Positions 1 to 10,732 of a stretch of DNA of 64,000 nt are shown here, one piece after another. The stretch is from positions 62,001 to 126,000 of the forward strand of contig BCKL01000028.1 in the NCBI GenBank assembly GCA_001600635.1, in the 5' to 3' direction. Positions within the stretch are counted from its first letter, which is position 1; each line of letters starts with the position of its first letter. Below the pieces are notes generated by a model. The model was not told where the DNA came from and made no database searches. It worked only from the letters and a program-made list of their open reading frames with translations. The stretch comes from Leucosporidium creatinivorum (lineage: Eukaryota > Basidiomycota > Microbotryomycetes > Leucosporidiales > Leucosporidiaceae). A program made the position numbers and the translations under genes.

Positions 1-3000
1 AACCTCCTCCGGAAGACAGTCTTGAGCTCGAAGACCTGACCCTTGTACGGCGTGACAACACCGATTCGGTAATCAAAGTCGATGGTAGGGAAGTCGCGCA
101 GCAGGCGTTCGTAAATGGCGAGCGCAGTCTGCGCCTCGCGAGGGTTGATCCAAGAGTGATGTCGACCGGGCGCCTCGACTCCATCCCGAACATGGAAGAA
201 GGTGTAGGGAGGGAAAAGGGAGCTCTTGTGCCATGGCTGGAGCGTCTTCTTGTCCATGTCGGGTCCGTCGGTGAGGCGAGACTCATAGAAGGCGGCGGAC
301 GGGAACGCCGAGATGTTGGGGTGCATGCGGTACTGGATGCTGTGGAGTGAGGGCGAGACGTCAGAGATGGTAGGAGAACGCGGGAAGATGTGTACGAACC
401 TGAGAAGGTGGGAGCCTCTTCCCCTCTCCATCATCCTGACGAAGAGCGAGCGCTCGTAGCCGGCGCGCTTAGCGGCGGGCGAGATGACGGTGGGAGGGAG
501 TTGGAGGGGATCTGTGGCGGCGCTGAGTCAGCAAGCAGGCCTATCGAAGCGAACGAGTTGAAAGCTCACCTCCAACGAGCACGCAGCGACGACAGCCGTA
601 CTTGAGCGGGATGAGCGAACTGAGCTCGACCGACTGAGCCGCCTCGTCGATAATGACCGTGTCAAAGTCGAAAGGAAGCTGCGCCATGTAGTCGTGACCC
701 GATCCCGACAGCGTAGCGCAGATGACATCCGCCTCGGAGAGGATCTTAAGGCGCATCTTGCGCTGAGCCGCGTCCATTGCTCGCCTCGACTGCTGAGCCT
801 TGTCCTTCTCGCTATCCAGTCGTTGCGAGAGGTCGAAGATCTGACTCTTGATCGTCTTGAGTTGAACGTGCAGCTCCTTCTTGAGCTCCTGGTTGTTCTC
901 GACGGCTTGGATCTCGGCGAGCTTCATATCGCGAGCGCCGCGAAGCCCGTCGATCTCACCGCGCATCGAGTGCATCTTGGCCTGCGTGTCGCTCAGCGAT
1001 CCCTTGGACGAGGTGTCGCCTCCGAGCGCACGCTCGACCAGCTCGTCGAGGAAGATGTCCTTGACCGAGATGTCGACTGCCGAGTCGGAGCCGATTCGAA
1101 CGACCTTGGGGACAAAGTGCTGACCTTCCGAGTCGCGGATGCCGTCCTTGAGACGCTTGGCGACTTCGTCGACGGCAGCGTTACTCGGCGCACAGAGGAG
1201 GACCTTGGCGACGGGCTCGACGGTCGCGGGGTCGGTGGCTTTGCCGACGAGGATGGGAGCGGCGACGCGAGGGCGGGAGTCGATAAAGGCGCCGATGAGG
1301 CCGACGATGGTCTTGGTCTTTCCGGTTCCGGGAGGTCTGCGATGGTAGAGTGTCGAGTATCAGCGCGAGGAGAGAGCGAGGAAAGAGCCGAGATGACTGA
1401 CCCTTGGATGAGGCTGAACCCTCTCGTCTTGAGCGCGCCGTGGATGGCCTTGGCTTGAGGCTCGTTGACCTTGTAGGCCGCCATGGTGCGTTGGATGGAA
1501 CGAGGATCGACATCGAGGATGGGAGGAGGGCGAGGGTCGAGGATGTCGTCGAAGAGGTCGAGGTAGCGAACCGACTGGAGGGCCGAGTACTCGCGGTGAA
1601 TGGTGCTGAGGCTGCAAGTGGGGAGAAGCAGAGGTCAGCGGGCAACGAGAAGGGAGAGAGAAGAGCGAACACACCTGTAGAGCTTGACCATCTCCCACTT
1701 TGTCCTCGCACTCAATCCCTGTCCCGCCTCAGTCACATCAGTCCCGAGATGACACCTCAGCGTAATCTCCGAGAACTCCCTCGTCTTCTTGAAGCTCTGC
1801 ACCTTGGCGAGGGTCATCCTTCTCCCCTGCCTCAGCAGCACGAGGTCCGACTCGCTGATCCACATCTTGTCGGGCATCTGACCATGCTCGACGGTGAGGA
1901 AGACGTCGGTAAAGTCGTCCACGGCTTGACGACCCGCAATCGTACAAGGGATGATCTGGTTCTCCTTGGCCGCCTCGACCTTGGCTGTGCGAAGCTGCTC
2001 CCAGCACTCGGCGAGGAGGAGGGGTTCGAACGCATCGACGTACTCCTCGGGCGAGGCGAAGGAGGTGTTGATCTGCCGCAGGTCGGAGCGCATGGAAGGA
2101 GGAAGAGGACCATCGTGGTTCGAGTCCCACTGGAGGATCTGGCGATGGAGCTGCGAGTAGTCCTGCGTCCCTCGAAGCCGAGCCGCGTTGGCAGCGTGGA
2201 CGGCGTCCTGCTTGGCTTTGAGGTTGATAGCCGCTGCCGCCGACTTGGAGGCTCGTCCCGCCGAGTCGACTTCGACCATCTTGACCGATCGTCGCTCCGT
2301 CTGCTTCTTGATCTTGATCTCGCCCTTCTGAGCCTGAGCGAGAAGAGCGAGACCAGTGAGCTTCGAACCGCCCTCGTCGTCGTCGTCGTCCGAAGACTCG
2401 TCTGACGACTCGGCGGCGGGCTTGGAGGAGTAGGTCGTCCAGGGTACGCCGCGAGGGCGAGCGGCGTTGCGAACGACGGGTGCGGCCTTCGACGATTTGG
2501 TGAGGGATGTGCGGGAGGAGGTGGAGGAGGATTTGCCGAAGGGGAGGGGAGTGGAGGCGGAGGTCCAGGTGCCGAACTTGGAGGAGGAGGAGGGAAAGGA
2601 AGAGGTAGGTCGCGAGGAGGAGGAGGAGGGTCGAGCCGAGGAGGAAGTCAAAGCCTTCTTGACGGCCTTCTTACTCGGCTTCTCGTCATCCGAATCGATC
2701 ACCATCATCTCCACCCCCTTACTCCCACTCTTCCCACCCTTGACCTTCCCCTGCGCCTGTGCCTTCGCCCACCACTCCTTATGACTCTCCTTGGACTCCC
2801 TCTCCCTCTTCTCCTTCCCACTGACCTCCCCCTCATTTGCCTCCAAGCTCTCAATCAACTCCCTCAACTGATCGTCCCTCAGAATACAGCTCCGCGACTC
2901 CTTCCCCCTCTCATCTTTGCCCTTCGCCGCAATCTTGCGGATCTTGGCCGAGGTGGTTTGGCGAAGTGGGACGTCCGAGCGAGCGAAACGGGCGAGCATG

Positions 3001-5927
3001 GCGCGTACGAGGTTGAAGGTCGAGTTGAGGAGGTCTTCGTCGTTGAGGCGGAGCCAGGCCATAAGCTCTTCGAGAGGGTCGTTCATCGCGGCGATCATGG
3101 AGGTAGCGGTGGACGAGGTTTTGGTTGGACTGGAGGGGGCGGTGAGGGAGGAAGAGGAGGAAGTAGAGGAGAGTTGTCGTCCCGTGATGGCCGTCTCGAA
3201 CGTCCTGACCTGCTCGACGAGGTCTACGCCAAATAGCACCGCATCCCTCATCCACTCGGTCATCTTCTCATTCTCGAAGAACATGGCCCACCCGGGCGTC
3301 TTCTTGTACAAGAGCGCCAACGCCTCGCACATAATCCTCCACAACTGACTCAACCTCGTCCTCCAACTGCCCCCCTCGCCCCTCTCCTTCAACCTCGCCG
3401 CGAACGACTGATCCCTCAACAGCCCATCCGTCGCGGCGCACAAGACGTCGATGACATCCGAAAGACAGCGAACGACACGCTTCGCCATCCCCGTAGCCTC
3501 GGGGACGACTTTGGCGCTCTTGACGAACGCGCGAATGCCGTGATACAGCCCGCGAAGGGTCGCGTCGGGGTGGTCGAAGATGAGGGCTCGGAAGGAATCT
3601 CGTCGAGTCGAGGCGTCGTAAGCCTCCCTCACGAGACCGAGGGCGGTCGAGTGTAGAGGATCGAGAGGGGAGAGAAGGAGGATGGCGAGATGCTCTGCTA
3701 CGGCGGGGAGGTTGAGGAACGTTCGGAGGACTTGGGGGGTTTCGTCGGAGAGGGAGGAGAGGAGGGGGAGGAGGGGATCGCGGGTCGTGTCGAGGGAGGT
3801 GTTGAGAGATTTCATCTGGGGACGGATGAGGGAGGCGAGGGACCAGACTCGGGAGGAAAGTTTCTCGAGATGGGAGGAAGCGGTCGTCGCGCGGAGGAGG
3901 ATGGAGAGGGCGTGAAGGTCGTCCGAGGAGGGTGGGAGGGTCGAGTAGGCGTGAGACCAGAGGGATTGGGAGATGCTGATCAATGGTGGAGGAGCCGGCT
4001 CGACCGCCTTGGTCTCCCCCGGCTTGAGCTTCCCGTTCTTCCTCCTCGCGTCCTCGACATCCCACGCCCACTGCCCTAACGTATAGACCCCGTCCCTCAC
4101 CCTCTTACTATCCTTCTCCAGCACTCGGCCGACGAACAACCTCGCCGCCTCCCTCGCCTCCCTCCACTCCTCGGCGCCATACCTCGGGTCGAACGCCAGT
4201 CGAGCGATGAAAGGCGAGTGGAGGTCGATGATCTTGGTAGCGTTGGCGGCGTGGGGCCATCTCGGCGGCTGGACTTGAAGGTCGACCGACGAGAGTGTAG
4301 CGGCAGGCGAGCCCGAGACAAAGACGTCGGTGAGGATGTTGAGCGCCAACTCGATGGCTCTCGACCTCGCAGCTACATCAAAGCGAAGGTGCTGCAGCTG
4401 GTCGAGGAAGGTCGAGGAGATGATGGCGAGCGAGTTGGTGAACATCGTCGGCGAATGCTTGACAGAGACGAGGAAAGGAGGGAGCCAATCGAGGATAGCC
4501 TGCTCGTTCGGACTTGTAGCGAGCGAAGCGGGGGAGGTGAAGGTCGCTTCGAAGGTGGGGTTGGAGAGAATGGCATGGAGGACGACTTCCTCGTAGCGGT
4601 CCTCTTGGGCGCCGGAGGTGGTGGACCAGACGTGTGAGGCGAGACGGTCGAGGAGGAGTCGAAAGCAGGTGAGGACGGGGAGGAGGTGCGGCTCGGGGTC
4701 GGAGAGATGGGAGGCGACGAGGTGGATGATATCGAGTGGTTGGGCTGCTGTCGATGGTGTGGTGGGCGATGACCGGCGGAGGAGGTTCGACCTGATGGCG
4801 TCGGTGGAGAGAACGCCGAGGCAGGCTGCCAACCCCTCCCAGAACGGCTGCCTCGCTGTCGTATAAGCGAGGTGAATCGCCGTCGGCGCGTCCTGGTCCC
4901 CTCGATCTCGACTCGCCATCACATCGAGATGCGCATCCGTGACCTGCCCGAGCCCGCTCATGCGATACTGCTCCTCCTCGACGAGTTGGCAAGCATCGAG
5001 CTGCTGCTGTGTCCACTCGCGGATAAGCCGAGACTCGTGCATTCTTAGCGCCAGTAGTCCAGGCGAGACGAGGTTCGGGAGGTCGACTGGACGAGGGATG
5101 GGCAGCCCCGAGGAGAGGGTGAGGAGGATGTCGTCTCGTTGGAAGAGTTCGGGGTTGACGAGGCAGTTGTGAATGACTGCTGGAGGGACGGCGAGCAGGT
5201 TGGAAGAGGATGGAGGGACGTGCGTTGGATCCTCGGGAGAAGGGGTGGAGAGACCGGAGGAAGAGAGCGAGGCGACGATGGAGGTGAGCTCGGCGCGCTC
5301 GATGCCCGAGGTGAAGGCTTGAATGGCGCGCTCGGTCTTGATCAAGGAGAGGTAGCTGTATTGGAGGAGCTTGTCAGCTGTACTTCTGGCATGCTGTAGC
5401 TCAATATAGAAGCTCACCGGTCGATAAAGTCGCGTTTTGCGTGCTGGTAAGCCTCAACGCAGGCGCAGCAGGAGAGCATGAGCCTGCAGATGAGACCAAA
5501 GCTCAGCTCTTTACATTCCTGGATGTACCAGACCAGCTTACTCGTCGAAGCGATCCCTCCAGACGGCTACTTCGCCCTGTCGCTTGAACCCGAGGAGCCT
5601 GACCAAGAAGACACTCGACTCCCAGCACTCCTCAGCTCCTCCTTTACCGCAGTAGTAATGTACTACACAATCCTCTGTAGCCCTCTCCTTGCCCTTGTCG
5701 CTCGTCGTCCTCCGGGGCTTGAGGGACAGCTGCCATTCGAGCGACGACTCTGTAGCGTCCTGCCAAGAAGCGTCCGTGGCTGTCGCTGCATCCCGAGCGA
5801 GCGACAAGTCGTAGATGACTTGGGCTGGGGCGATGTAGAGCTCTACAGCTGGTGTTGGCGCTGTTGGAGCTGCTGGAGCTGGAGCGGACGGCGGTCGCGC
5901 GAGAGAGGAAGTGGAAGCTGTAGCCAT
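1..5927 (-). CDS. SEN1: SEN1-type superfamily 1 RNA/DNA helicase, 3' end beyond the window
   Basis: Sen1 unwinds RNA:DNA hybrids and ends non-coding transcription by RNA polymerase II in the nucleus. Seven exons are visible: 5542-5927, 5418-5483, 1675-5355, 1402-1611, 570-1336, 400-511 and 1-339 (open). They join in frame to about 1,853 residues. The N-terminal half is the long helical Sen1_N region, beginning with Cys/His-rich sequence (CVVHYYCG, LSCCACVEAYQ). A Ser/Lys-rich linker follows, then the helicase core: an upstream Q-type motif (NEPQAKAI), the P-loop GPPGTGKT split by the intron at 1337-1401, CAPSNAAVDE, a coiled-coil insert (about 620-1000), motif II IIDEAAQS, VGDPLQLPPTV and YRMHP. 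Motifs V and VI lie beyond the left edge. The ATG at 5927 is the first in frame. The family call is firm; Sen1 rather than another Upf1-like helicase rests on the N-terminal domain. Confidence 0.93.
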
Positions 5928-6209
5928 CGCGCAGGGCTAAGCTGTAGCAGAGTCGGATGACTCTTCTGTAGCTGATTCGAAGCTGGCGGAAGCTGGAAGA
6001 GACGAAAGCGAGACGAGATGTGCAGAGGCCAACCCCGTCGACTTGCGACGCGCGAAGGGGTCGTCTGGCTTGACTTTCTACCATTCACTTGTACCTCGTC
6101 TCGCACTCGACTGCAGCACCGCTGTAGCTGCTCATATCGCCCTACAGCTCTTCTCAACGCTCCTTCTGCACCCTTTGCGCTCGGCCGCGCGCTCGGACTT
6201 CCGGCTACG
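5928..6209. promoter_or_regulatory. Divergent promoter between SEN1 and the paraoxonase-like gene
   Basis: These 282 bp separate two start codons that point away from each other, so both promoters must lie here or inside the genes. The sequence has several CTGTAGC/GCTACAG words on both strands and pyrimidine-rich runs, but no clear TATA box. The role is inferred from position only. Confidence 0.5.
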
Positions 6210-7676
6210 ATGCTGAAACGAGCAGTAGCAGTTCTCCTGGTGAGTCACACAGCTCGCGCTGCTCCGCTACATTTCACTAACTATACACTCCTACAGCTCG
6301 CCTTCTTATTCGGCTACACCGACCTGATCCCGACCCTTCGAGTGCTGCTCCTCCCGCCCCATCTACCTCTACACTACGCCTCCCTGCCCTCCTCCAAAGC
6401 TCTCCGATCGTTCACTGTACACTCCCCTCCAACTTCCACTTCTCCGCTCCAATTCTGCGAGGATGCCACCCCCTTCGGCGTCGACCGAGTCCTCCTTTCC
6501 TGCGACCCTCACCGAAAGCAATGGAACACCGTCATGGGACCTCTACAGAACGCTTCAGCAGGTCGAGGAGCTCTTTGGATCATCAATCCTACGGAGGAGC
6601 ACCCCGAACCGAAGGAAGTCGAGCTGCAAGGCTTCCCCGAGCAGGCCTATTTCCATCCGCTCGGCATTGAACTCGAGGGAGACAGGCTCTTCGTCGTCAA
6701 TCACCAGCGCGAGGAATCGACTATCGAGGTGTTCACCATCTCTCTTCCCTCCTCTGAACCTACCCAAGCGACCTACCTCACCACCCTCCGTCACCCTAGC
6801 TTCACCGGAGCGCCGAACTCGGTCGCCATCCTCTCCCCTACCTTCTTCTACCTCACACACGATCATCATTATACTCGACGTGCGACGACTCTCTTCGGGA
6901 AGGTGATGAATCTCGTCGAAACGCTCGCGAGGAGGAAACTCGCTCGAGTGGATCTCGTCACCTTCTCGCTCGGCTCTTCTACCACCGACGAGGCCGGAGT
7001 GGAGGTCCAGACAGTAGCAGAGGGCATCGCATTCGCCAATGGAGCGGCCCTATCGCATGATAAGAAGACACTCGCCGTTGCCTCTACCTCGGCTAGGTCG
7101 GTCCTTCTCTACTCGCGCGACCCGACGACCAACGCCCTGGGCCTCACATTGGAGGAGGAGATTCCCCTCCCCTTCTTCGTTGACAACCTTTCGCTCGCTC
7201 CTCGCTCCTTCCTCCCTCCCTCGTCCTCGGCCTCCTCGCCCTCGCCCTCGAACGCCGAGTCCCAGCCCGAGCAAGATCTCGCCGAGACATCAACCTTCAT
7301 AGCGGCCGGTCACCCCACCTACATCCCCCTCCTCTCGACCTCCCGGGGGGTCAACCTCTCCTGCACATCCAGACAAGCAGGCAGCTGGGTTTTGGCCATC
7401 TCCCCTCGCTCTTCCCCCTCCTCCTTCCCCTCCCTTCCCTCCGCCGAGCAAGAGCCAGCCTACGCTGAAGTCCCACAACATCCCCGATACCAATTGAGGA
7501 CGCTGTTCCGATCGAGTGGCGGGTCCGAGTGGGATGAGAGGGCGTTTGGGATGAGTACTACTGGTGTGGTGGGGAGGGAAGGAGGGGAAGGGGAAGGAGG
7601 CAAGGGGAAGGGGAGGAGGTGGATGGCGGTGGTGGGGTTGTATGAGAGGGGGGTGAGGGTCGTTAGGGAGGAGTGA
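6210..7676 (+). CDS. Membrane-anchored paraoxonase/arylesterase-like beta-propeller protein
   Basis: Two exons, 6210-6239 and 6297-7676, give 469 residues. Splicing the 57-nt intron (GTGAGT...CTACAG) joins MLKRAVAVLL to LAFLFGYTDL and makes one N-terminal hydrophobic anchor; reading straight through would break it. The body resembles animal PON/arylesterase proteins, which are six-bladed calcium-dependent lactonases. Seen in order: CEDATPFG with a conserved Asp near the N-terminus, HPLGIELE, LFVVNHQ, STIEVF, GAPNSVAIL, FYLTHDHHYTR, FANGAALS and PLPFFVDNLS; these are the blade motifs carrying the usual Ca-binding Glu, Asn and Asp positions. A low-complexity Ser/Pro stretch lies near 335-360. 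The substrate cannot be read from sequence; lactone hydrolysis is the family expectation. The product is probably held in the secretory pathway or at a membrane. Confidence 0.8.
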   Translation: MLKRAVAVLLVSHTARAAPLHFTNYTLLQLAFLFGYTDLIPTLRVLLLPPHLPLHYASLPSSKALRSFTVHSPPTSTSPLQFCEDATPFGVDRVLLSCDPHRKQWNTVMGPLQNASAGRGALWIINPTEEHPEPKEVELQGFPEQAYFHPLGIELEGDRLFVVNHQREESTIEVFTISLPSSEPTQATYLTTLRHPSFTGAPNSVAILSPTFFYLTHDHHYTRRATTLFGKVMNLVETLARRKLARVDLVTFSLGSSTTDEAGVEVQTVAEGIAFANGAALSHDKKTLAVASTSARSVLLYSRDPTTNALGLTLEEEIPLPFFVDNLSLAPRSFLPPSSSASSPSPSNAESQPEQDLAETSTFIAAGHPTYIPLLSTSRGVNLSCTSRQAGSWVLAISPRSSPSSFPSLPSAEQEPAYAEVPQHPRYQLRTLFRSSGGSEWDERAFGMSTTGVVGREGGEGEGGKGKGRRWMAVVGLYERGVRVVREE

Positions 7677-8134
7677 GAGGTGGATAGAGAACAAGCACGT
7701 GTGTGTGTGGAGAAAAGAGAGATGGTGTACATCCCACGACTGGCAGCGCACGTCGTTCTCGCCGTTCGGCCGTCTTTCTACGCCCTACAGCGCTCGCTCT
7801 CCGATGCTTGGAGTTGAGAGCGCGGAGACACTCGGTATATCTGGATGCCTATACGCCTCGTCCCTCCAGCATCATCGAAGCCTTGGAGGGAGCCGAAATA
7901 TCGCCTCGACTTCATCGCCGAGAGGGCCTCGCAAGGAGGTCTGGGAGGTTGCTGAGCTGCAGAAAATCTCGGAGGGGTCGCAGAATCGCTTCGAATACAT
8001 TATAAGCTCTTACGTGACTCTAATACAGCGCCGTCGAATCGCATACACCCACTTTGCAAAAAGTCGGCGGCTCACTTTGCGCTCTCGTCCAAGTCCTACG
8101 CTCTTGCTCCAACCTCACCTCGTCTCCTCTAATC
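7677..8134. other. Spacer between two plus-strand genes
   Basis: The 458 bp hold the 3' end of the esterase transcript and the promoter of the L1-domain gene. Just before the start codon there is a pyrimidine-rich stretch (CTCTTGCTCCAACCTCACC), typical of a highly expressed fungal 5' leader. No gene is supported. Confidence 0.4.
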
Positions 8135-9552
8135 ATGTCGGCCATCGCTACCGCTACCGGACAGAATGTGCTCCCTCCTCCTCTCTTCAAGCCCGCGTCG
8201 GTCAAGCCCCGACAAGTCGAAGCCATCCCAGCGCTCTCTTCCCTTCCCATCAACGAGGCGCAATGCGAAAAGGCGTTGAAGGCCCTCTTGGCCCACGTCG
8301 CCAAGGTGCAGGACAAGCGCGAGCAGGAGGATCTTCTCGGTGAACAGGAGGAGAAGGTCTTCCTCGTGGTAGGACTCAAGAAGGCCCCCAAGAGGGAGAT
8401 TCACAAGCCCATTCGCCTGTGCGTTCTTCTCTTCGCGTTTCGGCGTTGTTTTCTCGGACTCGGCTTCGGCGCAGGAAGCTGATCTTTTGTACCTCTTCAT
8501 TCTCATATAGCCCCCTTCCTAACCCCGTCATCGACCCCCGCACCTCGCCCGTCACCCTCTTTGTCAAGGACCCTCAGCGAACCTACAAGGATCTCATGGT
8601 CTCGTCCAAGATCAGCTTCATCTCGCGCGTCGTCGGCCTCGACAAGCTTCGCACCAAGCACAAGACGTTTGAGGCCAAGCGCGCGTTGCTCAAAGAGGCG
8701 GATCTGTTCCTCGTTGACGACCGAGTGACTGTCGAGGTTGGAAAGTCGGTCGGCAAGATGTGGAGGGAGGCTAAGAAGTGAGTTAGGGAGCTTCGGTCGG
8801 GGTTGTAGGGCGTTTGCTGACCAGGCTTTACCTCTCACAGGCAACCCATCCCCGTCTCCATCGCTCGCAAGGACCTCAAGGCCGAGCTCGAGCGGGCCGT
8901 TGCCGCTACCTACCTCCAGGTCGGCACCGGAACCAATCTGTACGTTTCCCCCGCTCTTCTCTCACACTCAACCATCCATCTGATCTCCTCACCTTCCTTC
9001 AGTTCCGTCAAGTTCGGCACCACCGCCATCCACACCCCCGCCCAACTCTCGGCCAACCTCCTGGCCCTAATCCCCCAACTCGCCGTCCGCATTCCCGACT
9101 CGCCCTTCTCCAACATCCAATCCCTGCACATCAAGACCTCCACCTCCATCTCCCTTCCCATCTACAACACCACCCTCGACGGTGAGGGCCGTTTCGCCGG
9201 CCCCAGCAAGGAGGAGACTGAGGCGATCGCTAAGCGTCAGGCCGAGAAGGAGGAGGCTAAGGCTGAGAAGGAGAGGAAGGAGTTGGAGAGGGAGGAGAGG
9301 AGGAAGGAGAGGAGTGCGACGAGGGAGGGTAAGGGACGGGCCGAGAAGAAGAGGAAGAGCCACCCTGAGGCCGCGTCCGAGGATGGTGAGGAGAAGGTCG
9401 TGGTCGAGGAGGTTGAGATCCCCGTGACGGAGCCGATTGCGGAGGCTGAGGCTAGTGAGAGCGCGGCCCCACCGGCAAAGAAGGCTAAGAAGGCGAAGAA
9501 GGAGGCGGCGCCGGTGGTCGAGGGAAAGAAGGCGAAGAAGGCTGCCAAGTAG
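8135..9552 (+). CDS. Ribosomal L1-domain ribosome-biogenesis factor (Utp30/Cic1/RSL1D1-like)
   Basis: Four exons (8135-8418, 8511-8777, 8841-8939, 9003-9552) join in frame to 399 residues. The central part (about 30-260) reads as an L1/L10a fold: KPIRLPLPNPVIDP, LFVKDPQRTYKDL, KISFISRVVGLDKLR and the second-domain segment SVKFGTTAIHTPAQLSANLL. That pattern is typical of nucleolar L1-like factors rather than the ribosomal protein itself. The last 120 residues are a charged coiled coil (KEEAKAEKERKELEREERR) ending in repeated KKAKKAKK blocks, which look like nucleolar localisation signals. Expected role: assembly of pre-ribosomal particles in the nucleolus. Whether it is the Cic1 or the Utp30 orthologue cannot be settled by eye. 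Confidence 0.82.
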
Positions 9553-9739
9553 GCGTTGGGGCTGGATCGAGGATAGCTTTCTCTCTTTCTCATGTTGTGT
9601 ATCTCGCGGAACGACAGACTTATACCCCACCGCATTCGCTCAGCGTCTCGCCGAGTGTTCGGCGTTCGCGAGCTCTCATTTGCTGCTCTCCTCCCTCCTG
9701 TCTTTTCGCTTCCTATCAAGTCATCCTATTCGCCACATC

Positions 9740-10499
9740 TCACCCACACATAGCCCAAACAGCTATCGCCCCCACCGCGACCGTCGCCCCCGCCGCCGCT
9801 CCCACGAGCCCTCTCTCCTCCCACCCTCCATCGCCGAGTTCGGAACAATCAACACACAGCGCCTCCTTGACTCTCTTCAACGCTCTCTTGACTTTTCTTC
9901 TCCTCCTCCCTCGCGGTACTGGCTCTTCCTCCTCGCCTGGTCGGTAGGAAGGCAGCACAAACGTCGTTGACCTCCTCCCCAGCTCGGCGCCTGAGACCGA
10001 GTCCGAAGCGGCCTCGTCCCCCTCGTAGAAGACGTTCTCGACGCCAATCCTCTTGCCTCGGCGCGAGCCCCATCTCCTACGCGTCGACACTGAACGACCG
10101 AGCGGCTCTTGACTGCTGTAGGAAGTGCTTGAGTCGATCGCCGAGCGGGAGCCTGAGAGAGAGGTCGGCGAGAGGGAAGGTGGGAAGGCGGCGGGAGGCT
10201 CGTAGAGCTGTGCTTGGGGCGAGGAGGAGTGGTGGTAGTGAGGAGAAAATGTGGCGGCTGGGTAGTTTGAGTACGAAGGCCAGGGCGAGGAGGGGGAGTT
10301 GGAGGGAGCGAGCGAGGGGGACGAGAAGGAGCGGAGGGGGAGCGGGTAGCGGGGTGCTATGGAGTGCAGGCTAAGCTCTGGTGTAGCTTGGAGCAAGGTT
10401 AAGAGATCAGCACTCACTGTGATCCAGCCGCACCTCGCTTGAAGCGGGCTTGGCCGAATACGAAGGAGGGTCCGAGGCTGAGGAGGCTGGAGGCGCCAT
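9740..10499 (-). CDS. Small tail-anchored hypothetical protein
   Basis: Two exons, 10418-10499 and 9740-10377, joined across an intron of only 40 nt (GTGAGT...CACCAG, with a CTTAAC-type branch), give 239 residues. I do not recognise the family. The N-terminal two thirds are Ser/Pro/Tyr-rich and probably disordered. Then come a basic patch (RRRWGSRRGKR), an acidic segment, a second basic block (RGRRRRKVKRALKRVKEAL) and, at the very C-terminus, a hydrophobic Gly/Ala/Val stretch (GLVGAAAGATVAVGAIAVWA) of one membrane span. That layout suggests a tail-anchored protein facing the cytosol. The gene converges on the L1-domain gene with 187 bp between stop codons. Confidence 0.62.
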
Positions 10500-10732
10500 T
10501 GCTGAAGGCTGCAGGGCTTGCTGAGGTTTGCGATTGGCTTTGAGTAGCTATATCAGAGCTTCCGCTGGTCTCTGAGGAGCGCTGAAGGAGGGTGAAGAGC
10601 GAGAGAGGTCGAACTCGCTCTTGGGCCGAGGAGGTCGGCTCGCCGAACTCAGCCTCAAGCAGCCAAAGCTGTACTGAACCTCGTTCAATGAGTCTTAAGA
10701 TATGCCTGAAGATTTACGCCGAGCTACCAACC

